64,000 bases of DNA, taken from the NCBI GenBank assembly GCA_903858115.1, contig CAIOHR010000221.1, forward strand, positions 1-64,000. Direction: 5' to 3'. This DNA comes from an uncultured Pirellula sp. (GTDB lineage Bacteria; Planctomycetota; Planctomycetia; Pirellulales; Pirellulaceae). The translations under genes and the position numbers were made by a program. Every line of letters starts with the position of its first letter. The first letter of the stretch is position 1. The notes beneath the pieces were generated by a model. That model did no database searches and had not been told where the DNA came from. It saw only the letters and a list, made by a program, of their open reading frames with translations. This document shows positions 43,213-53,557 of the stretch, piece after piece.

Positions 43213-44502
43213 ATGTCAAGCGATTCCGATAATGTTGATTCAATCGATGTTGGACTGAATAGTCAACAGTCTCGGCATACACCGAAGCGTGTTGCTAGTA
43301 TCGATGCCTATCGTGGTCTTGTGATGTTCTTGATGTTGGCCGAAATCCTCCATCTCGACAAACTTCGAAGCGTGTTCGACGGGGATAACTGGATGGGAAC
43401 GATCGCGGGTTGGCTTCAGTTTAACACAACGCATGTCGCATGGACCGGTTGTTCGCTTCACGACATGATCCAACCTAGCTTTACTTTCTTGGTTGGTGCA
43501 GCGATGGCATTTTCGATTGTTTCTCGACAGTCCAAAGGGCAATCCTGGGCCTTATTGCTTCGCCATGCGTTGGGACGAAGTGTGATTCTCATCGTGCTTG
43601 GTATCTTTCTTCGCAGTTTGGGAAAGCCATCGACGAACTTCACCTTTGACGACACATTGACTCAGATCGGTCTGGGATATTGGATTCTATTCCTTTTGTC
43701 ATGTTTAACTGTTCGAGGGCTATCCGTATCTCTGACTCTCGTCTTGGTGGGATATTGGGTTTGCTTTGTTCTCTATCCTGCCCCGGCGCCTGATTTCCCC
43801 TACACACAATACGGGGTTCCGGTCGATTGGCCCGAACACTGGAAAGAGGGCCTCGCGACGCACTTCAATAAAAATTCTAATTTGGCATGGGCTTTTGATC
43901 GTTGGTGGATGAATCTATTTCCTCGGGAAAAGCCATTCGAATATTCGGGGGGTGGATATGCGACCTTGAGCTTTATACCCACGCTTGGAACCATGATTCT
44001 CGGATTGATCGCTGGACGATTGCTTCTATCTGGCGTTGACTGGGGACGCAAGTTCGGAGCTCTAGTCGCGGTGGGGGCAGTGTGTTTGACTGTGTCCTAC
44101 TTGGTAGACATCTTGGGGGTTTGCCCAATTGTCAAACGAATTTGGACGCCATCGTGGACCTTGTGGAGTGGAGGGATCTGCTTTCTTTGGTTAGCCGGTC
44201 TAAGTCTAGTTTGCGATCAATTCAAATTTACGATTTGGGCCTTCCCTTTTTCGGTTATCGGTGCAAACTCGATTGTGGCGTATGTTATGTCATGGACGAT
44301 GGAGAAGTCGACCCACGCAGCGTTAATACGTCACTTTGGAAGCTGGATCGAGTGGCTCTCAGAACAGATAATTGGCATCCTGCAGATCGATGCCGCTAAA
44401 TCAGGTCTAATTGCGTCATTTCTGATCGGAATTGCAACATTGAAAATATTTTGGCTCCTCCTTTTCTGGCTTTACCGAAACCGAATCTTCGTACGTATCT
44501 AA
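43213..44502 (+). CDS. DUF5009 / HGSNAT-like membrane acyltransferase
   Basis: A 429-residue integral membrane protein with about 10 hydrophobic segments. The opening SIDAYRGLVMFLMLAEI (residues about 28-44) and HVAWTGCSLHDMIQPSFTFL match the family related to human heparan-alpha-glucosaminide N-acetyltransferase, which transfers acyl groups from acyl-CoA to sugars across the membrane. DUF5009 proteins are frequent in planctomycetes and Bacteroidetes. The frame is open to 43036, but the upstream part is non-conserved and basic; the ATG at 43213 is preferred, though without a clear Shine-Dalgarno. No neighbour suggests a substrate. Confidence 0.85.
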   Translation: MSSDSDNVDSIDVGLNSQQSRHTPKRVASIDAYRGLVMFLMLAEILHLDKLRSVFDGDNWMGTIAGWLQFNTTHVAWTGCSLHDMIQPSFTFLVGAAMAFSIVSRQSKGQSWALLLRHALGRSVILIVLGIFLRSLGKPSTNFTFDDTLTQIGLGYWILFLLSCLTVRGLSVSLTLVLVGYWVCFVLYPAPAPDFPYTQYGVPVDWPEHWKEGLATHFNKNSNLAWAFDRWWMNLFPREKPFEYSGGGYATLSFIPTLGTMILGLIAGRLLLSGVDWGRKFGALVAVGAVCLTVSYLVDILGVCPIVKRIWTPSWTLWSGGICFLWLAGLSLVCDQFKFTIWAFPFSVIGANSIVAYVMSWTMEKSTHAALIRHFGSWIEWLSEQIIGILQIDAAKSGLIASFLIGIATLKIFWLLLFWLYRNRIFVRI

Positions 44503-44575
44503 CCAGCAGTTAGCCGAATGTTAATCCGACAGAATGCACCACACTCCGTTCCTATGTATGAGAAGATGTTACAGC

Positions 44576-44773
44576 ATGTTGCCTCCCGCTGAAAAACCAA
44601 CGAGCCGCATAAACGCTCCGCAAGGACCGGAGCAACTCCATCGCTTGAGCAAAGAGCAGCTTCTGGATCAACTCGCTTGCTCGCCATGTGCGAACCGAGA
44701 ACTTCCTACGAACCTGACGCTAGAAGAGTACCTTCGCGGTGTGGCAACTGAAAAGATATCGGCTAGGTCGTAG
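44576..44773 (+). CDS. Small hypothetical protein ending in a duplicated segment
   Basis: 65 residues, hydrophilic, no known family. The C-terminal 26 residues (RELPTNLTLEEYLRGVATEK, then ISARS and stop) are also encoded at about 49366-49443, with mostly synonymous or conservative changes and the same stop. That suggests this frame was protein-coding before duplication. The distal copy lacks the N-terminal part. A longer start at 44534 is possible. It may be the intact parent of the fragment upstream of the universal stress gene. Confidence 0.4.
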   Translation: MLPPAEKPTSRINAPQGPEQLHRLSKEQLLDQLACSPCANRELPTNLTLEEYLRGVATEKISARS

Positions 44774-44797
44774 TGCCCCCCGACTGCTGCGCGCATT
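44694..44797 (+). repeat. Direct repeat A, left copy
   Basis: About 104 bp roughly 91% identical to 49363-49467, in the same orientation. It covers the end of a small reading frame and about 24 bp beyond the stop. The two copies bracket the DUF1501 / DUF1549-DUF1553 gene pair. Confidence 0.85.
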
Positions 44798-44846
44798 TGT
44801 CCTGTCGACTTTTCTGCTTGTTCGGAAGTAGCTTTGGAGCTTGCGG
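44798..44846 (+). pseudogene. 49-bp fragment of the universal stress protein gene
   Basis: Matches 49652-49700, inside the universal stress gene (codons for CPVDFSACSEVALELAG), at 48 of 49 bases. It directly abuts repeat A, whereas at the other locus about 184 bp separate the two. No start or remaining gene is present. Confidence 0.85.
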
Positions 44847-44904
44847 CTACTCGGTAACAGCTCGCAACGATGTTCCTTCGGCGGCGACGCTCCGTAGGAT
44901 GACT

Positions 44905-46284
44905 CTAAGCGAAAATTTCGTTCACGACCCGACCGGCTACATCTGTTAAGCGAAAATCGCGACCGCCGTAGCTATAAGTCAGCTTCTCGTGATCGATTCC
45001 TAGCAAATGCAAAAGCGTTGCGTGAAAGTCATGCACATGAACCCGATCTTGCTGAGAATAGAATCCATATTCGTCTGTGGCACCGTAGGATACTCCTTTT
45101 TTGACTCCACCGCCTGCAAGCCAATACGTAAACGCATGGGGATTGTGGTCGCGACCATTCTTTCCTTGCGCAGTGGGCGTCCGACCAAATTCGGCACCCC
45201 AAATAACGAGCGTCTCTTCGAGCAAGCCTCGTGCTTTCAAGTCTTTCAGCAGCCCAGCGATTGGGCGATCGACTTCAGCCGCCAACTCCGTGTGCTTCTC
45301 CTTTAATGCATCATGTTGATCCCAATAGCTGTGACTTACCTGAACAAAGCGAACGCCCGCTTCGCTCAATCGTCTTGCCAACAAACACTGACGACCAAAG
45401 TTCTCGGTATTGGGTGTATCGATTCCATAAAGTTTCATTGTCGCTTCCGTCTCACCAATTAAATCCATAACGCCTGGTGTTTCGGTCTGCATGCGAAAGG
45501 CAAGTTCCATCGATTGAATTCTCGCCTCTAGATTGGAATCTGCCCCAACTCGTTCGAGCTGTTGCTGATTCCATTGCTGAGCCAAATCAAGTTGTGCCCG
45601 AACCTCGTTTTGCGAAAGAGTTGCATTAACTAGATTGCTGATTTTTGCAGTCTTCATCGATTCGCGGCTTTTACCGATTCGCGTCGCTTGATGTTGCGCG
45701 GGCAAGAATGCAGAACCAAAGTTTTGAACTCCGCCGTGCCCGAGCGTTGGGTTGATCGTAATGAAGCTTGGCAAGTTTTCATTTTCGCTTCCCAAACCAT
45801 AACTGACCCAGGCTCCCATGCTCGGCCGAACAAATGTGTCGCTGCCCGTATGAATCTTAAGCAGTGCGCCACCGTGGGCTTCATTCGATCCATGCATCGA
45901 TTTGAGAAACGTGATGTCATCTGCGCAAGCACCTACCTCCGGGAACAGGTCGCTCACCCAAGCACCGGACTCCCCATACTGCTTAAATTTCCAAGGACTT
46001 GCGAGCAAATTGCCGGTTTGGGAAAACTGCACTCTCGGTTTGTCAAATGGCAGCGGCTTCCCGTCGTCGGCCATCAATTTGGGTTTGTAGTCAAAGGTGT
46101 CAACATGCGATGGACCGCCATGCATAAAAAGAAAGATGACACGTTTGGCACGAGCAGGGAAATGCAAACCTTCGATCGTTTTGGCTTGCAGCAATTGTTG
46201 TTCGAGAAACGATGCAAGGAACAATCCGCCAAACCCGTTTCCAGCATTCTGTAACATCTGTCTACGTGAAATTTTATTCAACAT
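44905..46284 (-). CDS. DUF1501 protein with RR-type leader
   Basis: A 459-residue member of the DUF1501 family, distantly related to sulfatase/alkaline-phosphatase folds. The N-terminus [20 protein letters not shown] is a twin-arginine-like leader. Typical family segments follow: [20 protein letters not shown] (about 48-67), [36 protein letters not shown] and [20 protein letters not shown]. In planctomycetes the gene nearly always pairs with a DUF1549/DUF1553 gene, as here (11-bp overlap). The function is unknown; exported polysaccharide or organosulfate processing has been proposed for such pairs. Confidence 0.92.
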   Translation of the reverse strand: MLNKISRRQMLQNAGNGFGGLFLASFLEQQLLQAKTIEGLHFPARAKRVIFLFMHGGPSHVDTFDYKPKLMADDGKPLPFDKPRVQFSQTGNLLASPWKFKQYGESGAWVSDLFPEVGACADDITFLKSMHGSNEAHGGALLKIHTGSDTFVRPSMGAWVSYGLGSENENLPSFITINPTLGHGGVQNFGSAFLPAQHQATRIGKSRESMKTAKISNLVNATLSQNEVRAQLDLAQQWNQQQLERVGADSNLEARIQSMELAFRMQTETPGVMDLIGETEATMKLYGIDTPNTENFGRQCLLARRLSEAGVRFVQVSHSYWDQHDALKEKHTELAAEVDRPIAGLLKDLKARGLLEETLVIWGAEFGRTPTAQGKNGRDHNPHAFTYWLAGGGVKKGVSYGATDEYGFYSQQDRVHVHDFHATLLHLLGIDHEKLTYSYGGRDFRLTDVAGRVVNEIFA

Positions 46285-49192
46285 AAAAAAACTCGTTGGT
46301 TAGTAGCAGCGAGCGGCACACGCGGATCCATTGTTCAACGGACGAGTTCATGCGCGATAGACTCGGCGTTTGACTATCGGACTCTGGTGCGGTTGATGCA
46401 GGAATCGAACCTTTGGCCAAAAACTGTACAAGCGAGTTGCACTCGGATTGCGTCGGAAGGCGTCCTAGCAAGGATTTGGTAGCAATCGAAAATCTTTCGG
46501 CATCGTTTTGAGTCGTCGCATGCAATTTGGATGCAAACTGCTTTCCGATCTCCAGTGGCAACGGATTATTCATCAGGAACAACGCTTGGTGTGGAACGAT
46601 GGTATTGGATCTGCGGTCCACTGAGACGCCCGGTTCAACGTAGTCAAAGGTCGTCAAATAGTCCGACATTGCCGCTCGATTTACATCGAGGTAGATGGTT
46701 CGTCGCATGTTGCCAATGCTTTGCGCACCCTCAATATGTGGGTTGGTAGGAACAGACATGTTCTGCGATTCCCCGCCGAGGTTAAGACTGAGCAAGTCAC
46801 CGATCGATAGTAACGAGTCTCGCAAAACCTCAGCTTCCATTCGGTGTTTGTTTTGCCTCCAAAGCCATTTATTGTCAGGATCCGTGGCTTCCGCTATCGG
46901 GTCCCGATGGGAGCTCAATCGATAGACGGCTGATAAAACGATTTCGCGATGAAGCCACTTGAGAGACCAATCGTGAGCGACGAAGTCATTGGCCAACGAA
47001 TCCAGCAATTCGGGATGGGACGGTAGCTCGCCGCGAAATCCAAAATTGGAAGCTGTGGAAACCAATCCTTGGCCAAAGTGACCTTGCCAAATGCGATTCA
47101 CGATCACGCGTGCGGTCAAGGGGTTCGAATTGTCTGAAATCCAATTTGCGAGTTCCAATCGCCCAGAAAAGCCATCGGGAATCTTCAAATCGGGAACATC
47201 TGCCCCTTCGCGAAAGACTCTAGGAACGGTTCTAGCCAATGGTGCCCCTGCCGTCTGCAAATGATTGCCGCGAACGTTGACAGCCACCAATCGAACCTCC
47301 CCCTCTTGGACGGCCATCGCGCGAGCCGCAATCGGCTTGGCTTTCTCCATATCCACAACTTTGGTCTTGAGAGCCGAAAAACTCGCTTTCTCCGAGTCCG
47401 TTAGCGTTTCCTCAAACTTATCCGGCGCAAGAAAGGACTCGCCTGCGTCGAAAAGCTGCTTGTAGATTTTCAGCGTCTCTTTCGATTGAATCTTCCCCTC
47501 CGTCGTTCTCGGTGCATCGAGAATTTCCACGAAGGCTTGGTTAAGGAGCGCGCCGTAAAGACCAATCAGTTCCAGCTTCGTTTTTGGAGCTGGAAAAGCG
47601 ATAACTCTTGAGTTCCATGCCTTTGATTTGGCCACGTCCGTCGCAAGCTCACGCCACAGAGTATCCGCTTCGCTGGCAAAAGACTCAGGCGGAGCTGCTT
47701 TGAGTTTCCGCCAAAGAGCGAAAACATCATCGTCCTTCTTTGTCGATGTATCACTCTGCAGAATCGTCAGCCAATTGCCGATCGATGCATTGCTCCGAGA
47801 GAATTCCGGATTGGAAGCGACTTCGGAATCTTGTAGGTGCATGGCCGCCAACAGCAGATGCAATTGCTTCGTAAACGAGCGTTCTTGAAAGCGACGCTGG
47901 GTCGCGTTGAGTTCGGCTTTCGATTGATCGAGAGCTTGTTGGTACACAGCGATCTTCTTGGCTTGTGCTTCGTCCGGCAGTACTCGCTCGTTCCACTGCG
48001 AAACAAAATTGAGATGCTCCATCGACTTGGTGCTATGCATGATCCCAGCCAGTGAGTAATAGTCGCTGGCGAGGATCGGGTCGAACTTGTGGTCGTGACA
48101 TCGAGCGCAACCAAGAGTCAAACCTAAGAACACCTTGCCGACCGTATCAATTTGTTCGTCGACCAAGTCCGCAACCAACTTTGGCTTGTCTTGCTCTGCG
48201 AGCATCTTAGGTCCAATCACCAGAAAGCCAGTTGCCGTTATCAGCCTGCGTTGCTCTTCTTCGTCGGAACTGCTGGCTGCGGAAAGCAAGTCGCCAGCAA
48301 GTTGCTCCCTAATAAAGCGATCGTAGGGCACATCTCGGTTAAACGCTTCGACGACGTAGTCACGGTAACGCCAAGCGACTGGATAACGGTGATTTTCATC
48401 CGCTCCGTTCGAGTCCGAGTAACGAGCCAAGTCAAGCCAATAACGGCCCCATCGTTGTCCGTAAGTAGATGACGCCAACAATCGATCGACAACCCGTTCG
48501 AAGGCATCCTCGGCTGGATTGTTAACGAACGCGTCGACCTCTTCCCCAGTCGGAGGAATGCCAACAAGATCGATGTAAACTCTTCGAAGCCAAGTCGATC
48601 GATCGGCTTCCGGAACGGGTTGCAATCCGTTCGCGACGTGCTTATCCCAAATGAATGCATCGATGGACTTGCGACACCATTGAGACGTTGTTGTTGGGAT
48701 CGAAACATGCTTCCTAGGCAGAAACGACCAATGCTGCTTTGCCGTGGGCCAATCGATCTTTTCGAGCTTCGTTTTCTGCGATGGTCCATCGCGAGGGTCT
48801 GGTGCACCCATTTCAATCCACTTCGAAAACGCATCCACAACCTCTTTAGGAAGTTTATTCGAAGGAGGCATTTTGAGGTCTTGGTGTCGAAGTGCGTTCA
48901 GCAGCAGGCTCTTGCTCGCATTTCCTAAGTCCAATGCTGGCCCAGAATCGCCACCGCTCCTCATTCCCGCTTGGGTATCGAGCAGTAGTCCCCCTGCGGC
49001 TTCCTCTGAGGCAGCGGAGTGACACTCATAGCAATGCTGAACGAGAATGGGTCGAATTCGACTCTCAAAGAACTCTATACCCACCTCATCTGCGAGAGAA
49101 CTGCTTTCGATGCCAGTTCGCATTGCGAAGGTTACGAGCGCCAGGATGGCTGCGGTGCGAAAGGACACCATCAACCGATTTGCGAAACGCAT
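46274..49192 (-). CDS. DUF1549/DUF1553 protein with cytochrome-like CxxCH (PSCyt1-type)
   Basis: A 972-residue exported protein. A signal segment (about 10-35) is followed by a planctomycete cytochrome-like domain with a heme-type CYECH in [20 protein letters not shown] (about 49-68). Next is DUF1549 (about 165-370: [57 protein letters not shown], a second CxxCH), a helical middle, and DUF1553 (about 690-940: [36 protein letters not shown]). It is translationally coupled to the DUF1501 gene by an 11-bp overlap. The role is unproven; a redox or saccharide-processing envelope complex is inferred. Confidence 0.92.
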   Translation of the reverse strand: MRFANRLMVSFRTAAILALVTFAMRTGIESSSLADEVGIEFFESRIRPILVQHCYECHSAASEEAAGGLLLDTQAGMRSGGDSGPALDLGNASKSLLLNALRHQDLKMPPSNKLPKEVVDAFSKWIEMGAPDPRDGPSQKTKLEKIDWPTAKQHWSFLPRKHVSIPTTTSQWCRKSIDAFIWDKHVANGLQPVPEADRSTWLRRVYIDLVGIPPTGEEVDAFVNNPAEDAFERVVDRLLASSTYGQRWGRYWLDLARYSDSNGADENHRYPVAWRYRDYVVEAFNRDVPYDRFIREQLAGDLLSAASSSDEEEQRRLITATGFLVIGPKMLAEQDKPKLVADLVDEQIDTVGKVFLGLTLGCARCHDHKFDPILASDYYSLAGIMHSTKSMEHLNFVSQWNERVLPDEAQAKKIAVYQQALDQSKAELNATQRRFQERSFTKQLHLLLAAMHLQDSEVASNPEFSRSNASIGNWLTILQSDTSTKKDDDVFALWRKLKAAPPESFASEADTLWRELATDVAKSKAWNSRVIAFPAPKTKLELIGLYGALLNQAFVEILDAPRTTEGKIQSKETLKIYKQLFDAGESFLAPDKFEETLTDSEKASFSALKTKVVDMEKAKPIAARAMAVQEGEVRLVAVNVRGNHLQTAGAPLARTVPRVFREGADVPDLKIPDGFSGRLELANWISDNSNPLTARVIVNRIWQGHFGQGLVSTASNFGFRGELPSHPELLDSLANDFVAHDWSLKWLHREIVLSAVYRLSSHRDPIAEATDPDNKWLWRQNKHRMEAEVLRDSLLSIGDLLSLNLGGESQNMSVPTNPHIEGAQSIGNMRRTIYLDVNRAAMSDYLTTFDYVEPGVSVDRRSNTIVPHQALFLMNNPLPLEIGKQFASKLHATTQNDAERFSIATKSLLGRLPTQSECNSLVQFLAKGSIPASTAPESDSQTPSLSRMNSSVEQWIRVCRSLLLTNEFFYVE

Positions 49193-49288
49193 GGGGTGGG
49201 AGCCTGCAATGCAAGCGGGGGAAGGGGAGTCGGAGGTACATTACTCGAGTACATTGTAGTCCTTGGGAAACGCCTTGGCAACCAAACA

Positions 49289-49341
49289 GGACACAGCCGA
49301 CAAAAGTCAAAGTGGTAGGCACATCCCATGTCCCGTCCACC
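49289..49341 (+). repeat. GTAGGCAC...CCGTCC repeat, single arm
   Basis: GACACAGCCGACAAAAGT (49290-49307) and GTAGGCACATCCCATGTCCC then GTCCACC. The same two blocks make up each arm of the inverted pair at 58943-59070. It lies just before direct repeat A. Confidence 0.7.
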
Positions 49342-49362
49342 TGAAATCCTGGCAAAAGCTCG

Positions 49363-49467
49363 ACCGAGAACTTCCTACAAACCTGACGCTAGAAGAGTAC
49401 CTTCGCGGCGTGGCAACTGAAACGATATCGGCGAGGTCTTAGTGCCATCCGACATGCTGCGTGCATT
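49363..49467 (+). repeat. Direct repeat A, right copy
   Basis: Partner of 44694-44797. It encodes the C-terminal codons of the same small reading frame with no N-terminal part, so here it is a gene fragment. It lies 164 bp upstream of the universal stress gene. Confidence 0.85.
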
Positions 49468-49630
49468 GAAGATACAATTCCTATACAGCAGACTCAGATA
49501 GCGAGCGATTTAGCACACTCGTATTAGCTTTTGCCTTCAAAATGGAGCAATCTCGAGCACATTTGGTTGTGGCACAGGATATGCGGCAATGGGTAGTGAC
49601 ATAAACAACGCTACCTACGAGGAGAGCCAA

Positions 49631-50056
49631 ATGAACAACGATACCATTCTCTGTCCTGTCGACTTTTCTGCTTGTTCGGAAGTAGCTTTGGAGCTGGCGG
49701 GTCGCTTGGCGGAGCCGAAGAAGTCGAAAGTCATCCTCTTGAGTGTCACGGATCCGGCAAAGAGCGAGCCCACCAGTTTGGCGGATGCATTCACCAAAAA
49801 TGCCCGTTCGCGCCTAGAGAATCGGTTGTTGGCCGACGAAGCATTGACCGTGGAGCATTTAAACCTCAAGGGAAATCCTGCGGAAGTGATTGTGCATATC
49901 GCGAAGGCGAAGAAAGCCGACATGATCGTGATGGGCACTCATGGACGATCCGGATGGTCCAAGTTAATGATGGGGAGTGTCGCTCAGGAAGTGATGAAAG
50001 AGGCTCATTGCCCAGTCATCACGGTTCGAATGCCCCAAGGCCACGAAGCAAACTAG
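49631..50056 (+). CDS. Universal stress protein (UspA family)
   Basis: A 141-residue single Usp domain, cytoplasmic. The first strand is ILCPVDFSACSEVALELAG, and the ATP-binding signature G-x2-G-x9-G-S is present as GTHGRSGWSKLMMGSVA (about 108-124) followed by CPVITVR. This places it in the ATP-binding UspF/MJ0577-like group. The start ATG at 49631 has a strong GAGGAGA seven bases upstream; the frame opens 14 codons earlier. Part of its 5' coding region (49 bp) is copied at 44798-44846. A weak hairpin CCGC-N8-GCGG follows the stop near 50090. Confidence 0.92.
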   Translation: MNNDTILCPVDFSACSEVALELAGRLAEPKKSKVILLSVTDPAKSEPTSLADAFTKNARSRLENRLLADEALTVEHLNLKGNPAEVIVHIAKAKKADMIVMGTHGRSGWSKLMMGSVAQEVMKEAHCPVITVRMPQGHEAN

Positions 50057-50139
50057 CCGCACTGCGTGGATGAGACTAAACCCGCAATCGATCGCGGCTT
50101 ACAGAAAAGAATCTACCGATCCATGTCTTCTAAAAACTG

Positions 50140-53100
50140 TTACGAAAAATCACATAACGACTCTACATACGCTGCGGAACCATCTCGAACCCAACCGTCG
50201 AGTTGGCTAGGCTCCTTGAGTTGCTGACCACGCATTATCTCCACAGCGATGTACTCGCATGGAACCGTGTTCAAGGTGCTCATGTCGCCCCAAATCTTTT
50301 CAAACTGGGCCACCGGATAGACGTCCTCTTGTCCGAGTCCCCATCGCTTCTTCACATCTTTGATCGTGATGTAGGTTGGAAGTTTCTGTCCGAACGATCG
50401 AACCGCCTCATCGACAACTACCGCATTCCCCAAAATGCTGCGACTCAATTCGAACGCTTGCAACAACAGATCAATGTCGATCCACGTGGTCATCGAAGAG
50501 TAGAACGTTAGCTTGAACTCCTCGCGTTCATTCGGCATAGCCATTCCCTCGACGAGGCGACGCTTTCCATCGACCATCGCAAGCCCACCCCCTCGATCAT
50601 CAATTCGCCGACTGATCACTTCAAAACTAAGACAGGCCTCTGATTGAATATGTTTTGACAACACCAGCGGATCGATGTTCGCCCCGAGTGTGTCAATGTT
50701 ATGAAGAAGCAGATACTTGAGAGACGGTTGCTGTTGCAACATCTGATGAAGCAATCCGTTTCGCAACATATTCGGTATTTCATACCAGTGCCCTACAGGA
50801 TGCATGCACTGCATCGGTAAATTGTCGGTATAGTCATTGGCTTCGCCCATCGACTGAGCCCAGCCCTTGATCGCTGCTTGGCCGCTTTCTCGAACCTTTT
50901 GCTGTTGCTCATCGAGTACCTGATGCGCCATCTCTTGCCAAAGAAACTTCAAATCACGAACGGTAGGGATGGTTCGCAACCCAACCGACATGCCACGTGA
51001 GAAGTGTACCGGTCCAGGATATTGGTAATTCTCGACCGATTGCAAATGCTTGACCATCGGCTCATGGGTCATGTATCCCGTGGTAAATACATGGGGAATG
51101 GTTACGGCGTAGTGCCGAGCCGTTTGACGACTTTTGGCCAAGTGTACTTCCATAAAGCTTCGATGCTTACCACCAAACTTGCAAAACGGATGGAGCCCTT
51201 TGACGACACCGGCTCCGCCTGTCCATCGCGACCCAACCCCGGCGGCCAATGTCACTACGGCCACTTGATTCGAGGCGATTGCAGCCCGACCGATCGACGC
51301 ATCCGCATGATCCATCGAATGTCGATTTCTAAGATCAATCACATCATCCGCCGGTACATCTTCAATCGTCGTTTGCGGTGGCAACCGATTCTCGGACAGC
51401 CCGATTCGACCCGCCAGCAACTCAGACTTCATTTGATCATGCTGCGTTCGATCGAAGCCGTTTGACTTCAGCAATGTCTTTAGGTTGTCTGCACCGCTCG
51501 TTGGCGACGCCGGTTGCGGAAGAAGACGATCCAATAACCACCGCGCCCGCCCTTCTCCCTCGCGGCAAGAACGGTTCAGTCTCATGAGCTCTCGTTGCGA
51601 CTGTGGACTTAACTCTCGGATGTCCTTTCGAATCAGTTTCGGAGCTAGGATGGCATAATAGCCATCGGGCATACTGGCACGCTCTCCATGCAACAACTCC
51701 CCCCACGAACCACGATCATTGATCGAAAACTCGTAGACGACCGGGTCCATGGCAAACGGCAAACGTGTTTGCATAGCTCGCTTGGTCGCGACCAGGGCAT
51801 CGAGGAGCCATGCCTTCGCTTCGCTTTGAATCGCTGGATCGAAGAAGAATCCCATGCCGCCACCCGACATTCCACCGAGCATCAGGAATCCCCAAAACTG
51901 AGTGCCCCATTTCTCGCGGCACTGTTCGATCATCGCTTCAGTGAAACGATTGGTACACCACGGAATAATGGTCTGTAGTGGTCCGGTGAAATTCTTGGTC
52001 GTCAACTCCGCAACACGTCGAATATCTCCCTTTTGAAGTGAGTCGACGATGGCTTCAAAGATTTCAATTGCTTCGAGCCTCGCATTCCATTCTCTTCCGG
52101 CGCGAACCAAATACTTCTCGGTGACCATCTCCAAGATGGGGCCAACATTTTGAGCCATCCCTCCGTAAATAAGCACAAGACTATTTTGTAAAGAATCTCT
52201 TGCTTGTGCTGAAATACTCTGCTCGGTGAGAATCGTATGGTGCGGCAGCAATCGGCCTCGACTGATTCCGAACTCAGGATCATCCTCCGATGCTAAAACC
52301 CCCTCGATCCGCTTGATTCCTTGCCAGACACCGCCAGAATCTTGCCAACCACCGCCCGAGCCGCCGAGCCATTCGCCCAAAATCGCACGCGCGGTAATCA
52401 ACCGTTGGTCCCGCACCGCTAGTCCACCTTCCAAATTTGAAACTTGGCCAGTCGCTCGCATCAAAATGGAAATCAGACACCCCAATAGATTGGTACTCAC
52501 CGCCAGCCGCGATCCTTTGGGTATATCATTGACCTTGCTCACCAGTTCGAGTCCCAATCCATCCTTGCCAATCAGGGTCGATAGAAGTTCGCTCATCTTG
52601 CGATGGCAGCCTTCCATTGCAGGTGGAACTATACCGGCAGCAATCAACGCCCCCTTAAGCAGTCCTAGATAGTCCTTGGCGAAATCAAAGACGTCATCAA
52701 TCTCGGTAATCTCCGCTTCCGCGCCCAAGTCGGTACTGACTAGGCGCAAAACAGGGCGATCGATGACTCGCAGGTAAGCCTCTACCGGTGGCAATGGTTC
52801 CGCATCGCGACCGTAAACACCAAGATTGATCGATGCGTTTAGAACCCGTGCACCTTCGGGGTAGTCCATTCCCAAAAAGAAGATATCGGACCAGCCTGAA
52901 TGCGAAAAATCCATCCTGACACTGGTACGCTCCCATAGAATTGGGAAGTCCCCTGTCGCCACATCGGACTGTCGCAACTCTTTGTTGAGTCGCAACGGAT
53001 GCTCGCTCGGATGACCAATGCGAAACATCCATTGATTGCCTCGAACCGTCCGAACACTGCGTCGCACTTGGTCGGCTAGCGTTTGAATACCGAGTTGATG

Positions 53101-53478
53101 GTATGCACGCGCTAATGCGCTCGTGATAGCCACGGTCGGTCCTTGCTTCGATTGCACCTCTAACAATTGGTCGATCGCTTCCGGGAATCGCCGTTCCAAA
53201 ATATGCTGATAGCAATCGTAAGGGAGCAACCCCGATTGGCTTTCCGGAAACGTTCTCGGTAGGTGGAATCGATAAATAGCCGCAAGGAAAAAATGCGCAC
53301 GGACGCGATAATAAAGATTATCTGTTTTGCGACGAAAGGTGTCGAGTTCTTGCGTCGCCGTCAGCAACTCTGCCGCGTCCAACCGCTCGCAAAGAGACTC
53401 GAGCGTGCGATGGCGCAGGGACTCGTCTGTCGAAACGATCGTTTGAATCCATGGACTGGCGAGTTGTGTTTGTGTCAT
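50140..53478 (-). CDS. GHMP-type sugar kinase fused to a UDPGP-type nucleotidyltransferase
   Basis: A 1112-residue cytoplasmic protein. Residues about 1-150 are helical, followed by a GHMP kinase fold (about 175-640: ERTSVRMDFSHSGWSD, GARVLNASINLGVYG, PKGSRLAVSTNLLGC, LMLGGMSGGGMGFFFDP). The C-terminal part (about 720-1100) is a UDPGP-type pyrophosphorylase (VVTLAAGVGSRWTGGAGVVK, MHPVGHWYEIPN, LLLHNIDTLGANIDP). Bacteroides FKP, which makes GDP-fucose, has the same two activities in the reverse order. The kinase loop is GSRLAVST where active fucokinases have GSGLGTSS, so kinase activity is doubtful. The start is the ATG at 53478; the longer frame runs through a repeat. Last gene of a four-gene operon. 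Confidence 0.8.
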   Translation of the reverse strand: MTQTQLASPWIQTIVSTDESLRHRTLESLCERLDAAELLTATQELDTFRRKTDNLYYRVRAHFFLAAIYRFHLPRTFPESQSGLLPYDCYQHILERRFPEAIDQLLEVQSKQGPTVAITSALARAYHQLGIQTLADQVRRSVRTVRGNQWMFRIGHPSEHPLRLNKELRQSDVATGDFPILWERTSVRMDFSHSGWSDIFFLGMDYPEGARVLNASINLGVYGRDAEPLPPVEAYLRVIDRPVLRLVSTDLGAEAEITEIDDVFDFAKDYLGLLKGALIAAGIVPPAMEGCHRKMSELLSTLIGKDGLGLELVSKVNDIPKGSRLAVSTNLLGCLISILMRATGQVSNLEGGLAVRDQRLITARAILGEWLGGSGGGWQDSGGVWQGIKRIEGVLASEDDPEFGISRGRLLPHHTILTEQSISAQARDSLQNSLVLIYGGMAQNVGPILEMVTEKYLVRAGREWNARLEAIEIFEAIVDSLQKGDIRRVAELTTKNFTGPLQTIIPWCTNRFTEAMIEQCREKWGTQFWGFLMLGGMSGGGMGFFFDPAIQSEAKAWLLDALVATKRAMQTRLPFAMDPVVYEFSINDRGSWGELLHGERASMPDGYYAILAPKLIRKDIRELSPQSQRELMRLNRSCREGEGRARWLLDRLLPQPASPTSGADNLKTLLKSNGFDRTQHDQMKSELLAGRIGLSENRLPPQTTIEDVPADDVIDLRNRHSMDHADASIGRAAIASNQVAVVTLAAGVGSRWTGGAGVVKGLHPFCKFGGKHRSFMEVHLAKSRQTARHYAVTIPHVFTTGYMTHEPMVKHLQSVENYQYPGPVHFSRGMSVGLRTIPTVRDLKFLWQEMAHQVLDEQQQKVRESGQAAIKGWAQSMGEANDYTDNLPMQCMHPVGHWYEIPNMLRNGLLHQMLQQQPSLKYLLLHNIDTLGANIDPLVLSKHIQSEACLSFEVISRRIDDRGGGLAMVDGKRRLVEGMAMPNEREEFKLTFYSSMTTWIDIDLLLQAFELSRSILGNAVVVDEAVRSFGQKLPTYITIKDVKKRWGLGQEDVYPVAQFEKIWGDMSTLNTVPCEYIAVEIMRGQQLKEPSQLDGWVRDGSAAYVESLCDFS

Positions 53479-53530
53479 TTTGCGGAAAACAAAAAGGGTC
53501 TCTGACTTTTGGTCGATCGGGTTTCGTGAG

Positions 53531-53555
53531 TCCTTTGCCTGCGGCAAATCCATTA
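53531..53555. repeat. Dispersed repeat, TGCGGCAAATCCATTA family
   Basis: TCCTTTGCCTGCGGCAAATC then CATTA, matching 881-911 with one inserted base. It lies in the 79-bp gap inside the operon between the GalU-like gene and the kinase fusion. Confidence 0.6.
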
Positions 53556-53557
53556 GA

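Larger units (their letters stand above)
49193..49630. other. Intergenic region between the DUF1549 gene and the universal stress gene
   Basis: 438 bp containing the GTAGGCAC...CCGTCC repeat (49289-49341), direct repeat A (49363-49467) and then about 160 bp of AT-richer DNA before the universal stress gene, where its promoter should lie. No complete gene is seen. Confidence 0.6.
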
